Position numbers and translations under genes: made by a program. Of a DNA stretch of 64,000 bases, positions 17,265 to 25,947 are shown piece after piece (the first letter of the stretch is position 1; the number at the start of each line of letters is the position of its first letter). The stretch is taken from NCBI GenBank assembly GCA_050255815.1, contig JBLMVJ010000035.1, positions 24,919-88,918 on the forward strand, read 5' to 3'. The notes under the pieces were generated by a model that worked only from the letters and a program-made list of their open reading frames with translations, ran no database searches and was not told the DNA's origin. This DNA is from JAGORM01 sp050255815 (GTDB lineage Bacteria; Patescibacteriota; Microgenomatia; Levybacterales; GWA1-39-11).

Positions 17265-17870
17265 CTATTTGTTGTACTTGCTCATATAGAGGTCTATGCC
17301 GTGTTTTACAATAAGCGCTACATCTTTCACCGTCTGGTTCACCATAGTCCTGGTTTTACTCTTATCTGCTGCGGTAAATGCTGCCAGAACATAGCCGCCA
17401 ACCACCTCTGAAGTTTGGTTTTTTCCGCGTACTTGGCCTGTTCTACCCGGATGGCCAATACCCAACCGGATCCTGAGGAATTTATCCGTACCCAAGCGTT
17501 CTAAAATAGACTCTACTCCATTATGGCCACCTGATGCCCCGCCAAACCTAATCCTGATTTTCCCCAGGGGTAAATCCAGGTCATCATGGACTATGCAAAT
17601 ATCTTCAGGTTTTATTTTAAAATAAGAAGAATATAATTGGATTGCTTCACCGGAATTATTCATGAAAGTGGTAGGCTTGAGAAGCACTATTTTCTCCCCT
17701 TCTATTTCTACTTCTGCGGTTAGTGATTTAAACTTTTTCTCTTCACTCCATTCCGTCTTTTTCAATTTTGTATACTTCTTGAGGATAGTGTCCAACGCAA
17801 TAAATCCCACATTATGGCGGGTATTTTCATACTTCTCACCGGGATTTCCAAGACCTACTATTAGCTTCAC
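17265..17870 (-). CDS. pth: Peptidyl-tRNA hydrolase
   Basis: Releases peptides from peptidyl-tRNA after abortive translation. The 201-residue protein is of usual size and has the diagnostic elements: GLGNPGEKYENTRHNVGF (catalytic His 20, Asn 10), TFMNNSGEA (Asn about 70), VHDDLDLPLG (catalytic Asp about 95) and GGHNGVESI. The C-terminal part is longer than in E. coli by a few residues. It starts with GTG: on the minus strand an extended -10 TGATATAAT ends six nucleotides before this codon, a leaderless layout. It converges with the last permease gene, leaving 3 nt between the stops. Confidence 0.95.
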   Translation of the reverse strand: MKLIVGLGNPGEKYENTRHNVGFIALDTILKKYTKLKKTEWSEEKKFKSLTAEVEIEGEKIVLLKPTTFMNNSGEAIQLYSSYFKIKPEDICIVHDDLDLPLGKIRIRFGGASGGHNGVESILERLGTDKFLRIRLGIGHPGRTGQVRGKNQTSEVVGGYVLAAFTAADKSKTRTMVNQTVKDVALIVKHGIDLYMSKYNK

Positions 17871-18003
17871 GAATCAATTATATCACGCAAAATTAAGAAA
17901 AATGTGATGTTTGTCACAGAAAACTAACAGGGAATGAAATATTCGAGTTAATAAGACCTTTCCGCGCTAAAACGTGGACTTCGCCTGCTTTTTGAAAAAA
18001 GTT

Positions 18004-19158
18004 TTAATAATTTTTGCCGGGGTTGGTGATGAGGACTTCATGGGGGTGGGATTCCGTAAGGGAGGCCTGGGTAATCTGGATGAAACGGACCTTTTTCTGC
18101 AATTCAGGAATAGTCTTTGCTCCTACATAAAACATGCCGGACTTCATACCACCTATTGCCTGGCTCAGAATGTCTTGTAGGTTTCCTTTTACCGGTACCA
18201 GTCCCTCTACCCCTTCAGCAACTAGTACTTTATCTTTATAAGATTTACCGTGGTACTCATCCTCACTCTTTATTTTTGCCCCGTGCTGCATAGCGCCAAC
18301 AGACCCCATTCCCCGGTAAGATTTAAAGCGGTAAACTTTCTGATCTTTCTTCCAGATACTCTTAAAACGGGTCGGGACATTTTCCGCAGTTAATTCTATT
18401 ACCTCTCCCGGCGCTTCTTCTGTGGAAGCAAAAAAGGAACCCATCATAACCGTTTCAGCGCCTGCTGCAAGGGCTTTCACCATGTCACCTGAGTACTTGA
18501 TACCCCCGTCTGCAATAACCGGCACCCCATGCTTTTTAGCGGCCCTTACGGTTTCCATAATGGCAGTTATCTGAGGAACTCCCATCCCTGAGATAATCCG
18601 GGTAGTACAAATGGCACCAGGACCCATCCCTACTCTCAATGAATCTGCTCCTGCTTTACATAAATCTTCTGCTGCGTCATATGTAGCAATATTTCCTATA
18701 ATAAGCTCTACTTTTGGATAATTCTTTTTGATAAATTTGGTGGCTTCTATGAATTTATTAGTCCACCCGTGTGCTGAGTCTAGCACTATAACATCTGCGC
18801 CTGCTTTCAGAAGTGCTTCCAAACGTTCTTTGTAACCGTCCGAAACACCAATAGCAGCACCTACTAAAAGCTTCTCTTTCTTTACCTGATAAACTTCTTC
18901 TGCTTGTCTTATAGGAGTGAGATTTCTATGGATAATTCCTATACCACCTAATTTTGCCAGCCCTATGGCCAGCTCAGATTCAGTTACGGTATCCATGGGA
19001 GCGGAAACAAAGGGAGATTGTAAAGAGATTTTTTTAGTTAAACGGGTGGAAAGGTCTATATCAGAACGGGAAAAATCAGAATAACCGGGGGTAAGCAAAA
19101 CATCATCAAAGGTGAGACCTACGGGAAGTTGATTTAGGGTACCAGAAGTAGCTGCCAT
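18004..19158 (-). CDS. guaB: IMP dehydrogenase lacking the CBS domain pair
   Basis: Oxidises IMP to XMP, the committed step of GMP synthesis. At 384 residues it is about 100 shorter than typical GuaB, and the missing part is the tandem CBS module: after HRNLTPIRQAEEVYQVKKEK the chain goes straight to LLVGAAIG of the catalytic barrel. Catalytic elements are intact: LTFDDVLL, SAPMDTVTE, GMGPGAICTTR (Cys nucleophile), the flap RGMGSVGAM and EGVEGLVP. Regulation by adenine/guanine nucleotides through CBS is therefore lost. A closely related GMP reductase is the alternative, but the flap residues favour IMPDH. Confidence 0.9.
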   Translation of the reverse strand: MAATSGTLNQLPVGLTFDDVLLTPGYSDFSRSDIDLSTRLTKKISLQSPFVSAPMDTVTESELAIGLAKLGGIGIIHRNLTPIRQAEEVYQVKKEKLLVGAAIGVSDGYKERLEALLKAGADVIVLDSAHGWTNKFIEATKFIKKNYPKVELIIGNIATYDAAEDLCKAGADSLRVGMGPGAICTTRIISGMGVPQITAIMETVRAAKKHGVPVIADGGIKYSGDMVKALAAGAETVMMGSFFASTEEAPGEVIELTAENVPTRFKSIWKKDQKVYRFKSYRGMGSVGAMQHGAKIKSEDEYHGKSYKDKVLVAEGVEGLVPVKGNLQDILSQAIGGMKSGMFYVGAKTIPELQKKVRFIQITQASLTESHPHEVLITNPGKNY

Positions 19159-19163
19159 GATTA

Positions 19164-19192
19164 ATGATACAGCACGCTCCCTGTATTGTCAA
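19164..19192 (-). promoter_or_regulatory. Promoter of guaB
   Basis: Minus strand TTGACA (19192-19187), a 17-bp spacer and TATCAT (19169-19164), five nucleotides before the guaB ATG. Confidence 0.65.
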
Positions 19193-19243
19193 TAATAGTA
19201 GATGAAAGGGAAATCGCAGGGAAAGTGGAGGTAAAACACTTCA

Positions 19244-19267
19244 CTCGCTAATAATTGGAAGAATAAC
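19244..19267 (-). other. rRNA processing stalk, 3' strand
   Basis: On the minus transcript this segment, downstream of 5S, is complementary (about 21 of 24 positions) to 23884-23907 upstream of 23S. The two would bring the ends of the 23S-5S precursor together in a long stem, as RNase III processing stalks do. Confidence 0.55.
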
Positions 19268-19269
19268 TA

Positions 19270-19303
19270 AACCGATTTTGCTCCTCAGTCCTGGCCTTGA
19301 CCT
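19270..19303 (-). repeat. Duplicate of the 5S 3' end and flank
   Basis: The 34 bases here match 19390-19423 at about 85 percent, including a shared CAGTCCTGGCCTTGACCT that spans the 5S 3' end. It appears to be a relic of a tandem duplication of the 5S end. Confidence 0.5.
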
Positions 19304-19339
19304 TAGGCGCGCAGTCCCAAAGGGGGACGAGCACCGCAA
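19303..19339. repeat. Repeat family C, copy 1 (hairpin with variable stem)
   Basis: AGGCGCGCAG, a small stem GTCCC-AAAG-GGGAC, then GAGCACCGCAA. The same flanks surround a different stem at 30691-30730. Confidence 0.5.
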
Positions 19340-19414
19340 GTCAAGCAACTGGAATGGAAACAAAACAGTACAAATGTAGTAGATGATAAACCGGCTTTGC
19401 CCTTCAGTCCTGGC

Positions 19415-19525
19415 CTTGACCTATCTTCCCATGTTGTGTAACAACAAAGTATTGTGAGCGCTGACGTGTTTCACTTCTCTGTTCGGAATGGGAAGAGGTG
19501 GGACCACATCGCTCTAAAGACCAAG
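19415..19525 (-). rRNA. rrf: 5S ribosomal RNA
   Basis: Minus strand. Ends are set by the helix I pairing of CTTGGTCT (5') with AGGTCAAG (3'), giving 111 nt. The conserved core CCCATTCCGAACAGAGAAG and the following loop E/B regions are recognisable. It lies about 160 nt downstream of 23S in the same transcript. The spacer holds many ATTCGA/TTCGAA words. Confidence 0.9.
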
Positions 19526-19808
19526 ACTCAAGAGCAAAACCGGTAAGATCCGAATCTACTCGAATAGTTTGGGGTAACTTCTAGGCTACCCCATTCTTCT
19601 CGAATATTTCGAATTAACATTAACAAACACTAGCGCATTCGAATTGATTCGATTTAAATTCGAACCATTCGAGAATGATTTCTTAGAATCCACGCTATTT
19701 GGATCGACCTATTAGTACAACTTCGCTGAAACAGTTACCTGTCTTACACGTGTTGCCTATCAACCTGATGGTCTCTCAGGGGTCTAAAAGAGATCTTATC
19801 TTAGGGTG

Positions 19809-19841
<33 letters not shown>

Positions 19842-20076
19842 CATGGAAATCTAGCTACCCAGCAGTGCACTTGTAAGTACAACTGGCACACCAGGGATTT
19901 CCTCACCCCAGTCCTCTCGTACTAGGGGCGACTCCCTTCAAATCTCAAACGGTTGTCCTGGATAGAGTCCGAACTGTCTTACGACGTTCTTAACCCAGCT
20001 CGCGTACCTTTTTAACTGGCGAACAGCCAGACGCTTGGGAGCTTCTCCACCCCCGCGCTAAGATGAGCCGACATCG

Positions 20077-20507
20077 CTGTCAATCCAATCAGTAATTAAG
20101 AAAGACTTAAAAACTTAAAACTGATGGTGATACTCTTGTTACCAAGAGCCTCTGACTATACCTTCATCCGCCAACTGGCGGAGCTAGTCGTATGATACAG
20201 ATTATAAATTTCTCTTTATGAGATGAATCCATATCTCACCCTCTCACCTATGCTGGTGAGGGGTTCAGTCGATAGGGTCCAAAAGAAATTTAAAATTCAG
20301 AAGTTAAAATTCAGAATTAAATTCTTAATTCTGAAATCTGAATTCTTAACTCTATTTGAACCTCGGTATTACCCTCTTGTGTTCAGAAAGTAGGGTTTCA
20401 CCGATTTGGACTAGTTATTTAAATTATTAGTACCTTGTTTTTTGACTCAAATACTAATAAATACAGGCAAGAGTATTACTACTCAGGCGCCCCGATATTT
20501 TCATATA
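20077..20507 (-). ncRNA. Group I intron in 23S at an L2500-type site
   Basis: 431 nt on the minus strand. It interrupts GGTTTGGCACCT / CGATGTCGGCTC, i.e. after the residue equivalent to E. coli U2500. The internal guide GGGCGCC just inside the 5' end pairs with the exon GGCACCT with one mismatch and a U-G at the splice site, and the intron ends in G. R-like ACGACTAGC (around 20190), the P8 stem CCGCC/GGCGG and S-like AAGGTATAGTC (20153-20163) form the catalytic core signature. No homing endonuclease is encoded; an AT-rich family B repeat fills a peripheral loop (20288-20352). Confidence 0.75.
20288..20352. repeat. Repeat family B copy inside the intron
   Basis: Reiterated AAAATTCAGAA, AATTCTTAATTCTGAAA and similar words like those at 7257-7318 and 28579-28648, here in a peripheral loop of the group I intron. 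Confidence 0.5.
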
Positions 20508-20550
20508 AGGTGCCAAACCGCATCGTCGCTGTGGACGCTTGGATGCGATC

Positions 20551-20583
<33 letters not shown>

Positions 20584-21038
20584 AAGCTACGTCCCAACCA
20601 CTAAGGAACGCAGGATCACTAACACCTGCTTTCGCACCTGCTCGACTTGTAGGTCTCGCAGTCAAGCTGGCTTGTGCGTTTGCACAATACGCTCCGATTT
20701 CCGTCCGGAGTTAGCCAACCTTTGTACGCCTCCGTTGCACTTTAGGAGGCAACCTCCCCAGTTAAACTGCCCACCAGACACTGTCTTTTAGCCGTATTTT
20801 TATGCGGCATTAAAGTAATGCTCACTCATCTTAAAGAGAGGTATTTCATTGATGACCGAAGTCTCCCTCCTATACTAAACAGTTAAAATAAGCTTGCAAA
20901 TGTCAAGCTACAGTAAAGCTCCCGGGGTCTTTTTGTCCTAGGACAACCAGGCCGCGTCTTCACAGCCATCTCAATTTCGCCGTGTAAATGTTCAAGACAG
21001 TTACTCAGTCGTTCTACCTTTCGTGCGGGTCGGAACTC

Positions 21039-21356
21039 CATTGTTTTAATGTTCCAACATGGAACCTCACAGTCGCCTGTGAGATCGGACTATATCTTTC
21101 CCTTACCAAATTGGTGAGGGATCTAGCGTCTAGTCTCTGAGGGTTTTCCGATAAATCGGAATCTTCCCTGCTGATTGGCTCCACCAAGCAGATTTTTACT
21201 CTTACGAGTACTGTTGGATACTGAGCTGTTCCAGCAAATAGCTAGATTTTACACTCATTTAGGTTAACGATTGTGTTCTTACGTGACTGTTTTGCTTGTT
21301 CCTGATGTGTATCCCGATTAGATCGGGACTCGGGCAAGTTGATTTGACCCAAACCA
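21039..21356 (-). ncRNA. Group I intron in 23S at an L1931-type site
   Basis: 318 nt on the minus strand, inserted between CCTTGTCGGGT and the exon (G/A)AGTTCCGACC. The guide GCCCGA pairs with exon TCGGGT, leaving the expected U-G pair at the splice site. Textbook core motifs are present: R element CAGAGACTAGACG (about 21127-21139) and S element AAGATATAGTCC (21087-21098), and the intron ends in G at 21039 (or 21038). It has no ORF. Introns at this 23S site are known in other bacteria and organelles; the compact form should be able to self-splice. Confidence 0.85.
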
Positions 21357-22703
21357 ACCCGACAAGGAACTTCGCTACCATAGAACAGTTATAGTTACTG
21401 CTGCCGTTCACCGGAGCTTTAGAAAGCGGCTCCACCTTGCGGTTTCACCACCCACTATTGACTTACCGGCACTGGGCAGGTGTCAGCCCCTATACGTTAC
21501 CTTTCGGTTTTGCAGGGACCTGTGTTTTAGATAAACAGTCGCTAAGTAATCTTTTGCTTAACCTGGATGTTACTCCAGGCAGGGCATCTCCCATAGGTTA
21601 CGCCCAGCTTTTGTTGCCGAGTTCCTTGAACATTTGTCTCACGGTCGCCTTAGTCTACTCGACCAATCCACCTGTGTCGGTTATGCGGTACGGCAAAATA
21701 TAGCACTCCTCACGAATCTTTTCCTGAAGACTGAAACTTACGATCCTCACCCTACTTTCTTGCGATTTCAGATTTGCATTCGCCACTTAATTAAACACTT
21801 TGACGGATTTGCCCATCAAAACTATCTTATGGCTTGGACCCTGTTTACAGGGCGATCCTTTCCACTCTTGTCCATCCTTGAGTAATAACGCACTATACTC
21901 TGTAGCAGAATATTAACTGCTTGTCCATCCGGCTACCCCGCGCTTTATGACGGGCCACCGTTAGGAGCCGACTAACGCTGCGCTGACTTACATTGCGCAG
22001 CAAACCTTGGATTTTCGGCGGACGCCGTTCTCAGGCGTCATTCGCTACTCATGCCGGCATTCTCACTTGTAAACGCTCCACCATACCTTACAGTACAGCT
22101 TCGCTGCATTTACGACGCTCCCCTACCACTTGCTCCGATAAATCGGAGTCAAATCTCCATCGTCGGTATTAAGCTTAATCCTCGATCATTTCCGGCGCCA
22201 TTCTCCAATGTCGACTAGTGAGCTGTTACGCTTTCTTTAAAGGATGGCTGCTTCTGAGCCAACCTCCTAGCTGTCTATGGAAAATGACTTCCTTATCAAC
22301 TTAGCTTAAATTTAGAGACCTTAGATGGGAGTCTGGGCTGTTTCCCTTTAGACCCACGAGCTTAGCCCCGCAAGTCTGACTCTCTATTAAGTTTTTACGG
22401 TATTCGGAGTTTGATTGATCCTGAAAAGTTGCCTCTCCAGAGACCATTCAGTGCTCTACCCCCGTAAAAACATACAAAAGGCTATACCAAAATATATTTC
22501 GGGGAGAACCAGCTATCTCCAGGTTCGTTTAGTATGTCACCCCTTACCACAAGTCGTCTCAGATCATTGCTGCGATCACGAGTTCGGGCCTTCCTCATCC
22601 TTTCGAACAAGTTCACCCTGCTCATGGTAAGCTCACCTGGTTTCGGGTCTTTTGCAATGCGCATTTAGGTATCCCAGTTAGAGATCGCTTTCACTATGCC
22701 TCC

Positions 22704-22800
22704 CCCCTCACCTTTCCAACGAAAATTCCAACCTTTGTTTTAAATCGAGCTTGTTTCGATAATATTTCAAAGTGGTAATCCTCATTAGAATGGTGAGGGG
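22704..22800 (-). other. Short intervening sequence in 23S (H25 region)
   Basis: About 97 nt flanked by CCCCTCACC (22704-22712) and GGTGAGGGG (22792-22800), extending a helix in domain I. The same arm sequence closes the larger insertion at 23169-23468. It is likely an RNase III-excised or simply extended helix, giving a fragmented or elongated rRNA. Confidence 0.65.
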
Positions 22801-23168
22801 TTAGACTGCGCAATACAAAAACTCACCGGCTCATTCTTCAATAGGCACGACGTTATACCCTTGCGGGCACTTCGTCTGCTTGTTAGCTAATAGTTTCAGT
22901 AACTCTTTCATTCCCCTCCCGGGGTGCTTTTCACCTTTCCCTCGCGGTACTAGTTCACTATCGGTAGATGTTGATATTTAGCTTTGGAGCGTGGTCGCCC
23001 CGGCTTCCCACAGGGTTTAATCGTACCCCATGGTACTCAGGAACAGGCAAGAAGTGAAAATCATTTCAAATACGGGACTATCACCCTCTTTGGTCTCTTT
23101 TTCCAAAACGTTCTTCTATGATTTCCATTTGTGACTTCTTTTGCATTTAAGCAAGCCGTCCTACAACC

Positions 23169-23468
23169 CCCCTCACCTTTTTATCACTAACCTTTTTAAA
23201 AGTTCTTGCCAAGCTTTTGCGCGCTTCTTAAGCGCCTGCTCTCTTCTAAAAGCTAATTTATAAGAAGTATATGCTTCATAATAAATAAGCTCCCATGGCA
23301 AAAACTTTTTAGTATATATAGACTTTCCTTTATTATGGTCCGTAAATCGAGTTTTAAGATCTTTTGTTGAACCAATATAAAACTGGTCGAACTTTACACT
23401 CTTAAGAATATACGTGTAGAACATAAGTCTATTATAGTTATTTAAGTTAGGAACAAAAAGGTGAGGGG
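23169..23468 (-). mobile_element. Intervening sequence in 23S carrying a GIY-YIG ORF
   Basis: 300 bp flanked by a perfect 14-bp inverted repeat, CCCCTCACCTTTTT (23169-23182) and AAAAAGGTGAGGGG (23455-23468). It sits at the tip of a domain I helix between ...CAGCTCAAA and GGTTGTAGGAC of 23S. I see no group I or II core inside, so it looks like an IVS-type extension, removed by cleavage or retained, rather than a spliced intron. Known IVS elements usually encode a four-helix S23-type protein; here the cargo is a GIY-YIG domain. Confidence 0.7.
23173..23424 (-). CDS. GIY-YIG domain protein inside the 23S insertion
   Basis: A complete 83-residue single-domain GIY-YIG protein of the UPF0213/YhbQ type. 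Seen: YTYILKS (3-9) and FYIGST (15-20) forming the GIY-YIG strands, LKTRF-TDHN with the catalytic-type Arg (26) and His, and the conserved glutamate in FRREQALKKR. Members are structure-specific or homing-like nucleases, so it could promote spread of its host insertion. It is on the rRNA-coding strand; its stop codon TGA lies within the terminal inverted repeat. It could also be a captured housekeeping gene with no homing role. Confidence 0.8.
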   Translation of the reverse strand: MFYTYILKSVKFDQFYIGSTKDLKTRFTDHNKGKSIYTKKFLPWELIYYEAYTSYKLAFRREQALKKRAKAWQELLKRLVIKR

Positions 23469-23807
23469 TTTGAGCTGTTCCGCGTTCGCTCGCCGCTACT
23501 GACGGAATCTCTGTGATTTCTTTTCCTCGGACTACTTAGATGTTTCAGTTGGTCCGGTATCCCGCCGACTACTAATATATTAATCTTGCGACTAATAACT
23601 TCATAGCAGGCTCCCAGTTAAACTGGGGGGTTTCCCCATTCGGACACCACCGGATCATAATGTCTTCGGCCATTCCCCGGTGATTTTCGCGAGCCAGATG
23701 CGTCCTTCTTCGGTCAACACCTCCTAGGCATCCACTATTAGCATGAATCAAATAGCGTAGATTCTAAAAAACCAATTCATTAAAAACCATGCCTCGGCTT
23801 GAAACAT

Positions 23808-23838
23808 GGAAAATCCGCCACCCGGCGGATTTTTTTAA
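23808..23838. other. Hairpin with T-run ahead of 23S
   Basis: AATCCGCC / GGCGGATT with a 3-4 nt loop, followed on the plus strand by TTTTTTAA and on the minus strand by only four T. It may end antisense transcripts, or act as an attenuator or processing structure in the rRNA leader. Confidence 0.4.
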
Positions 23839-23883
23839 TCCTCCGTCCCGATTAGATCGGGACTTCGGCCTAGTTGTTTGTTT

Positions 23884-23907
23884 GTAATTCTTCCAATTAT
23901 TAATGAG
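23884..23907 (-). other. rRNA processing stalk, 5' strand
   Basis: Minus strand CTCATTAATAATTGGAAG... complementary to 19244-19267 downstream of 5S. The tRNA-Ala lies outside this stalk, so 23S and 5S would be released as one precursor. Confidence 0.55.
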
Positions 23908-24030
23908 CAAAACGCTTTTTGCGTTGCCCTCGGATGTAATCCGAGGCCATATCTCTCCTGTACTCGTTTCTCGCCGGGAAGTATATTGCCCTTCCACCAG
24001 CGAGGAACCAATACAAGAAAACTAAAAAAG

Positions 24031-24103
24031 TGGACCCAAGGAGATTTGAACTCCTGACCTCGTCATTGCAAATGACGCGCTCTACCAGCTAAGCTATGGG
24101 CCC
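24031..24103 (-). tRNA. tRNA-Ala (anticodon TGC)
   Basis: 73 nt on the minus strand. Acceptor GGGCCCA pairs with TGGGTCC, D arm AGCTTAGCTGGTAGAGC, anticodon stem CGTCA/TGACG with loop TTTGCAA (anticodon TGC), and T arm AGGAGTTCAAATCTCCT. CCA is not encoded. It heads the 23S-5S transcript, where in many bacteria tRNA-Ala would lie between 16S and 23S; here no 16S precedes it. Confidence 0.95.
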
Positions 24104-24362
24104 CGAGTGTAACGAGGGGCACACAAGGTTCTGATTTCGCAGAAATCAGGTTCTTATGGGCCCTTGAGATATATTGCAATCACTCAAACCTGCTTACCTA
24201 AGCATGAAGCTTGGCAAAGCGGTCCACAAAAAAGACATTTTCAAACCAAAACAGGGAATCAAAAAAAATAGAAACGCGAGCAACAGGGATCGAGATTACT
24301 CGATGTATTGAGGTTAAATTACGTTTTTCGTCATAAAATAGGCTTGATTTCCCGTAAAGGTA
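24104..24362 (-). other. Leader of the tRNA-Ala-23S-5S transcript
   Basis: About 260 nt between the predicted start and the tRNA. It contains a stem CCTGATTTC...GAAATCAG near 24130-24152 and a short direct repeat, TATGGGCCC, of the tRNA 5' end near 24156-24164. No gene is seen. Confidence 0.5.
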
Positions 24363-24368
24363 AAGACT

Positions 24369-24397
24369 ATTCTAGCTTTATTTGAGGCTCTTGTCAA
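24369..24397 (-). promoter_or_regulatory. rRNA operon promoter
   Basis: Minus strand TTGACA (24397-24392), a 17-bp spacer and TAGAAT (24374-24369). It lies just after the stop of the glycosidase gene and is the only strong promoter ahead of tRNA-Ala and 23S. Confidence 0.7.
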
Positions 24398-24412
24398 GAG
24401 TCAAGAAAATAC

Positions 24413-25876
24413 TCAGGATGCAATCTTTTCTTCACTTTCCGGAGCAGCAAAAACAGTACTGGGTTTTAAAAGCATGCTGGTAGCATAATACACCATGCCT
24501 GCAGTCCAAGCTTGATCCAAAGCGCTTGTCTGTCCTGAAAACCTGTCCCGCCAGCGCACATAGGCTCCGGTTTCATCCCGTTTAAACATCTCTATATTAG
24601 AACCAAACTCACGGATCCGCTCCAGTGATGCTTCTAAAACTTCTTCTGCTTCCCGCCGGTATCCCCTTTTATCCAGTCCTATCGCGGCAAGACCGGACAT
24701 AAATGGCCAGTATGTCTCCGGACCATTATGATACCCGTCAGGGTCATGCACTTTTGTATATTTCCCATATGTCCTAAAGCCAGCCTCAGGGTTAAACAGG
24801 TCTTCCATAAACCCCCGCTTTACCAGATCATGGATATATTGCTCTTCTACTACACTCTCCCCTTTGTGGGTTGCCCACAGGGCAAGTATTGGATCAACCG
24901 TAATATTGGTCACTCTTCTATTGTCTTCATCCAGCGCTTCCGCAAAATACCAAAGATCGGCTTTTTGATCCCGCATAAGAAATCCCCCTTCCGCAGAGTT
25001 GAACCGGGCCTTTAGCTCTGCAGCTTCTTGCCGCAATGTTTCAGCGTAGGCAGGATCTACTCCTTCAAAAAAATCAGCTCCATACCTAAGCGCTCCCCAC
25101 ACAAAAATATTTACCTCAACCGGCTTCCTCCCGAATGGCTTACGGGGATCCCTTCCCTTTTCTTCTGTCACATCATTCTCATGAAGCATGCTGTATGCAC
25201 TATCTTTCCAGTTTTGGTTTAAAAGGCCGCCAAATTTCCGGTTAGGATTATAGGAAAAGCCCGCAAATCCGTTGTATTCCCGGATATTTCTCCTGCACCA
25301 TTCCAGCTCTTGCTTCATAACCGCCCGCTGCTCAGGGGTAGGATCAAATATCTTCTCCTGGTATAGTTCTCCTTTCAGGATGACGTCTAAAGGAGTTGCA
25401 TCAGCGCTGTCCCAGTTTTTCATAATCCCGTCTTTATCTACAAACCATGGACGCTCTCCCCGCGCCAACTGTTCATCAGTCCTGGTTATTAAATGCTCAT
25501 ACCCGGTTTTTCTGGCTTCATGGATGCTCTGTCCTGCCCAAACACCCAGCTCAGGGTCATCTGCAGGTGCAATATAATAATCCATAGCAAAAAATCCGTT
25601 AATAGCACGGTTAAACAAAGATCTTTCTGCGGGACTCAGGGTTGTTTTATCCTTAAACGTTTCCAGAAGATAACTAAACGTAATGTAGGTATCGCGCCCA
25701 AAATGGGCATGATACATTCCTTCAGACCCTTTTGAAGATGAGGCAAAATAGCCTTCATCTGTAATAAGTTCATCTAAATTCTCAAGGGCACGCGCCTGAA
25801 GCTTTACGAGGTCTCTTGTGCTCAACCTATGTTCTGAAGGAATGGATCTTGTCCTACTCTCTAAGTAGTTGTTCAT
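24413..25876 (-). CDS. (alpha/alpha)6-barrel glycoside hydrolase, debranching-enzyme-like
   Basis: A 487-residue protein resembling the catalytic domain of amylo-alpha-1,6-glucosidase/GH63-type enzymes, which hydrolyse alpha-glucosidic bonds in storage or surface glucans. Supporting motifs: FGRDTYITF (about 59-67), NQNWKDSAYSM (about 219-229) with an acidic catalytic-type residue, YHNGPETYWPFMSGL (about 399-413) like the YHNGxxWP motif of the family, and a C-terminal QAWTAGMVYY. No signal peptide is visible, so it is probably cytoplasmic. The exact family and substrate are uncertain; trehalase-like or invertase-like enzymes share the fold. Confidence 0.65.
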   Translation of the reverse strand: MNNYLESRTRSIPSEHRLSTRDLVKLQARALENLDELITDEGYFASSSKGSEGMYHAHFGRDTYITFSYLLETFKDKTTLSPAERSLFNRAINGFFAMDYYIAPADDPELGVWAGQSIHEARKTGYEHLITRTDEQLARGERPWFVDKDGIMKNWDSADATPLDVILKGELYQEKIFDPTPEQRAVMKQELEWCRRNIREYNGFAGFSYNPNRKFGGLLNQNWKDSAYSMLHENDVTEEKGRDPRKPFGRKPVEVNIFVWGALRYGADFFEGVDPAYAETLRQEAAELKARFNSAEGGFLMRDQKADLWYFAEALDEDNRRVTNITVDPILALWATHKGESVVEEQYIHDLVKRGFMEDLFNPEAGFRTYGKYTKVHDPDGYHNGPETYWPFMSGLAAIGLDKRGYRREAEEVLEASLERIREFGSNIEMFKRDETGAYVRWRDRFSGQTSALDQAWTAGMVYYATSMLLKPSTVFAAPESEEKIAS

Positions 25877-25947
25877 AACGCCGAGAATAGGATATACCTA
25901 CGGGAAAAAATCTGCAAGCTGGGCAAAAGATTAAAGTAATCTATTGT

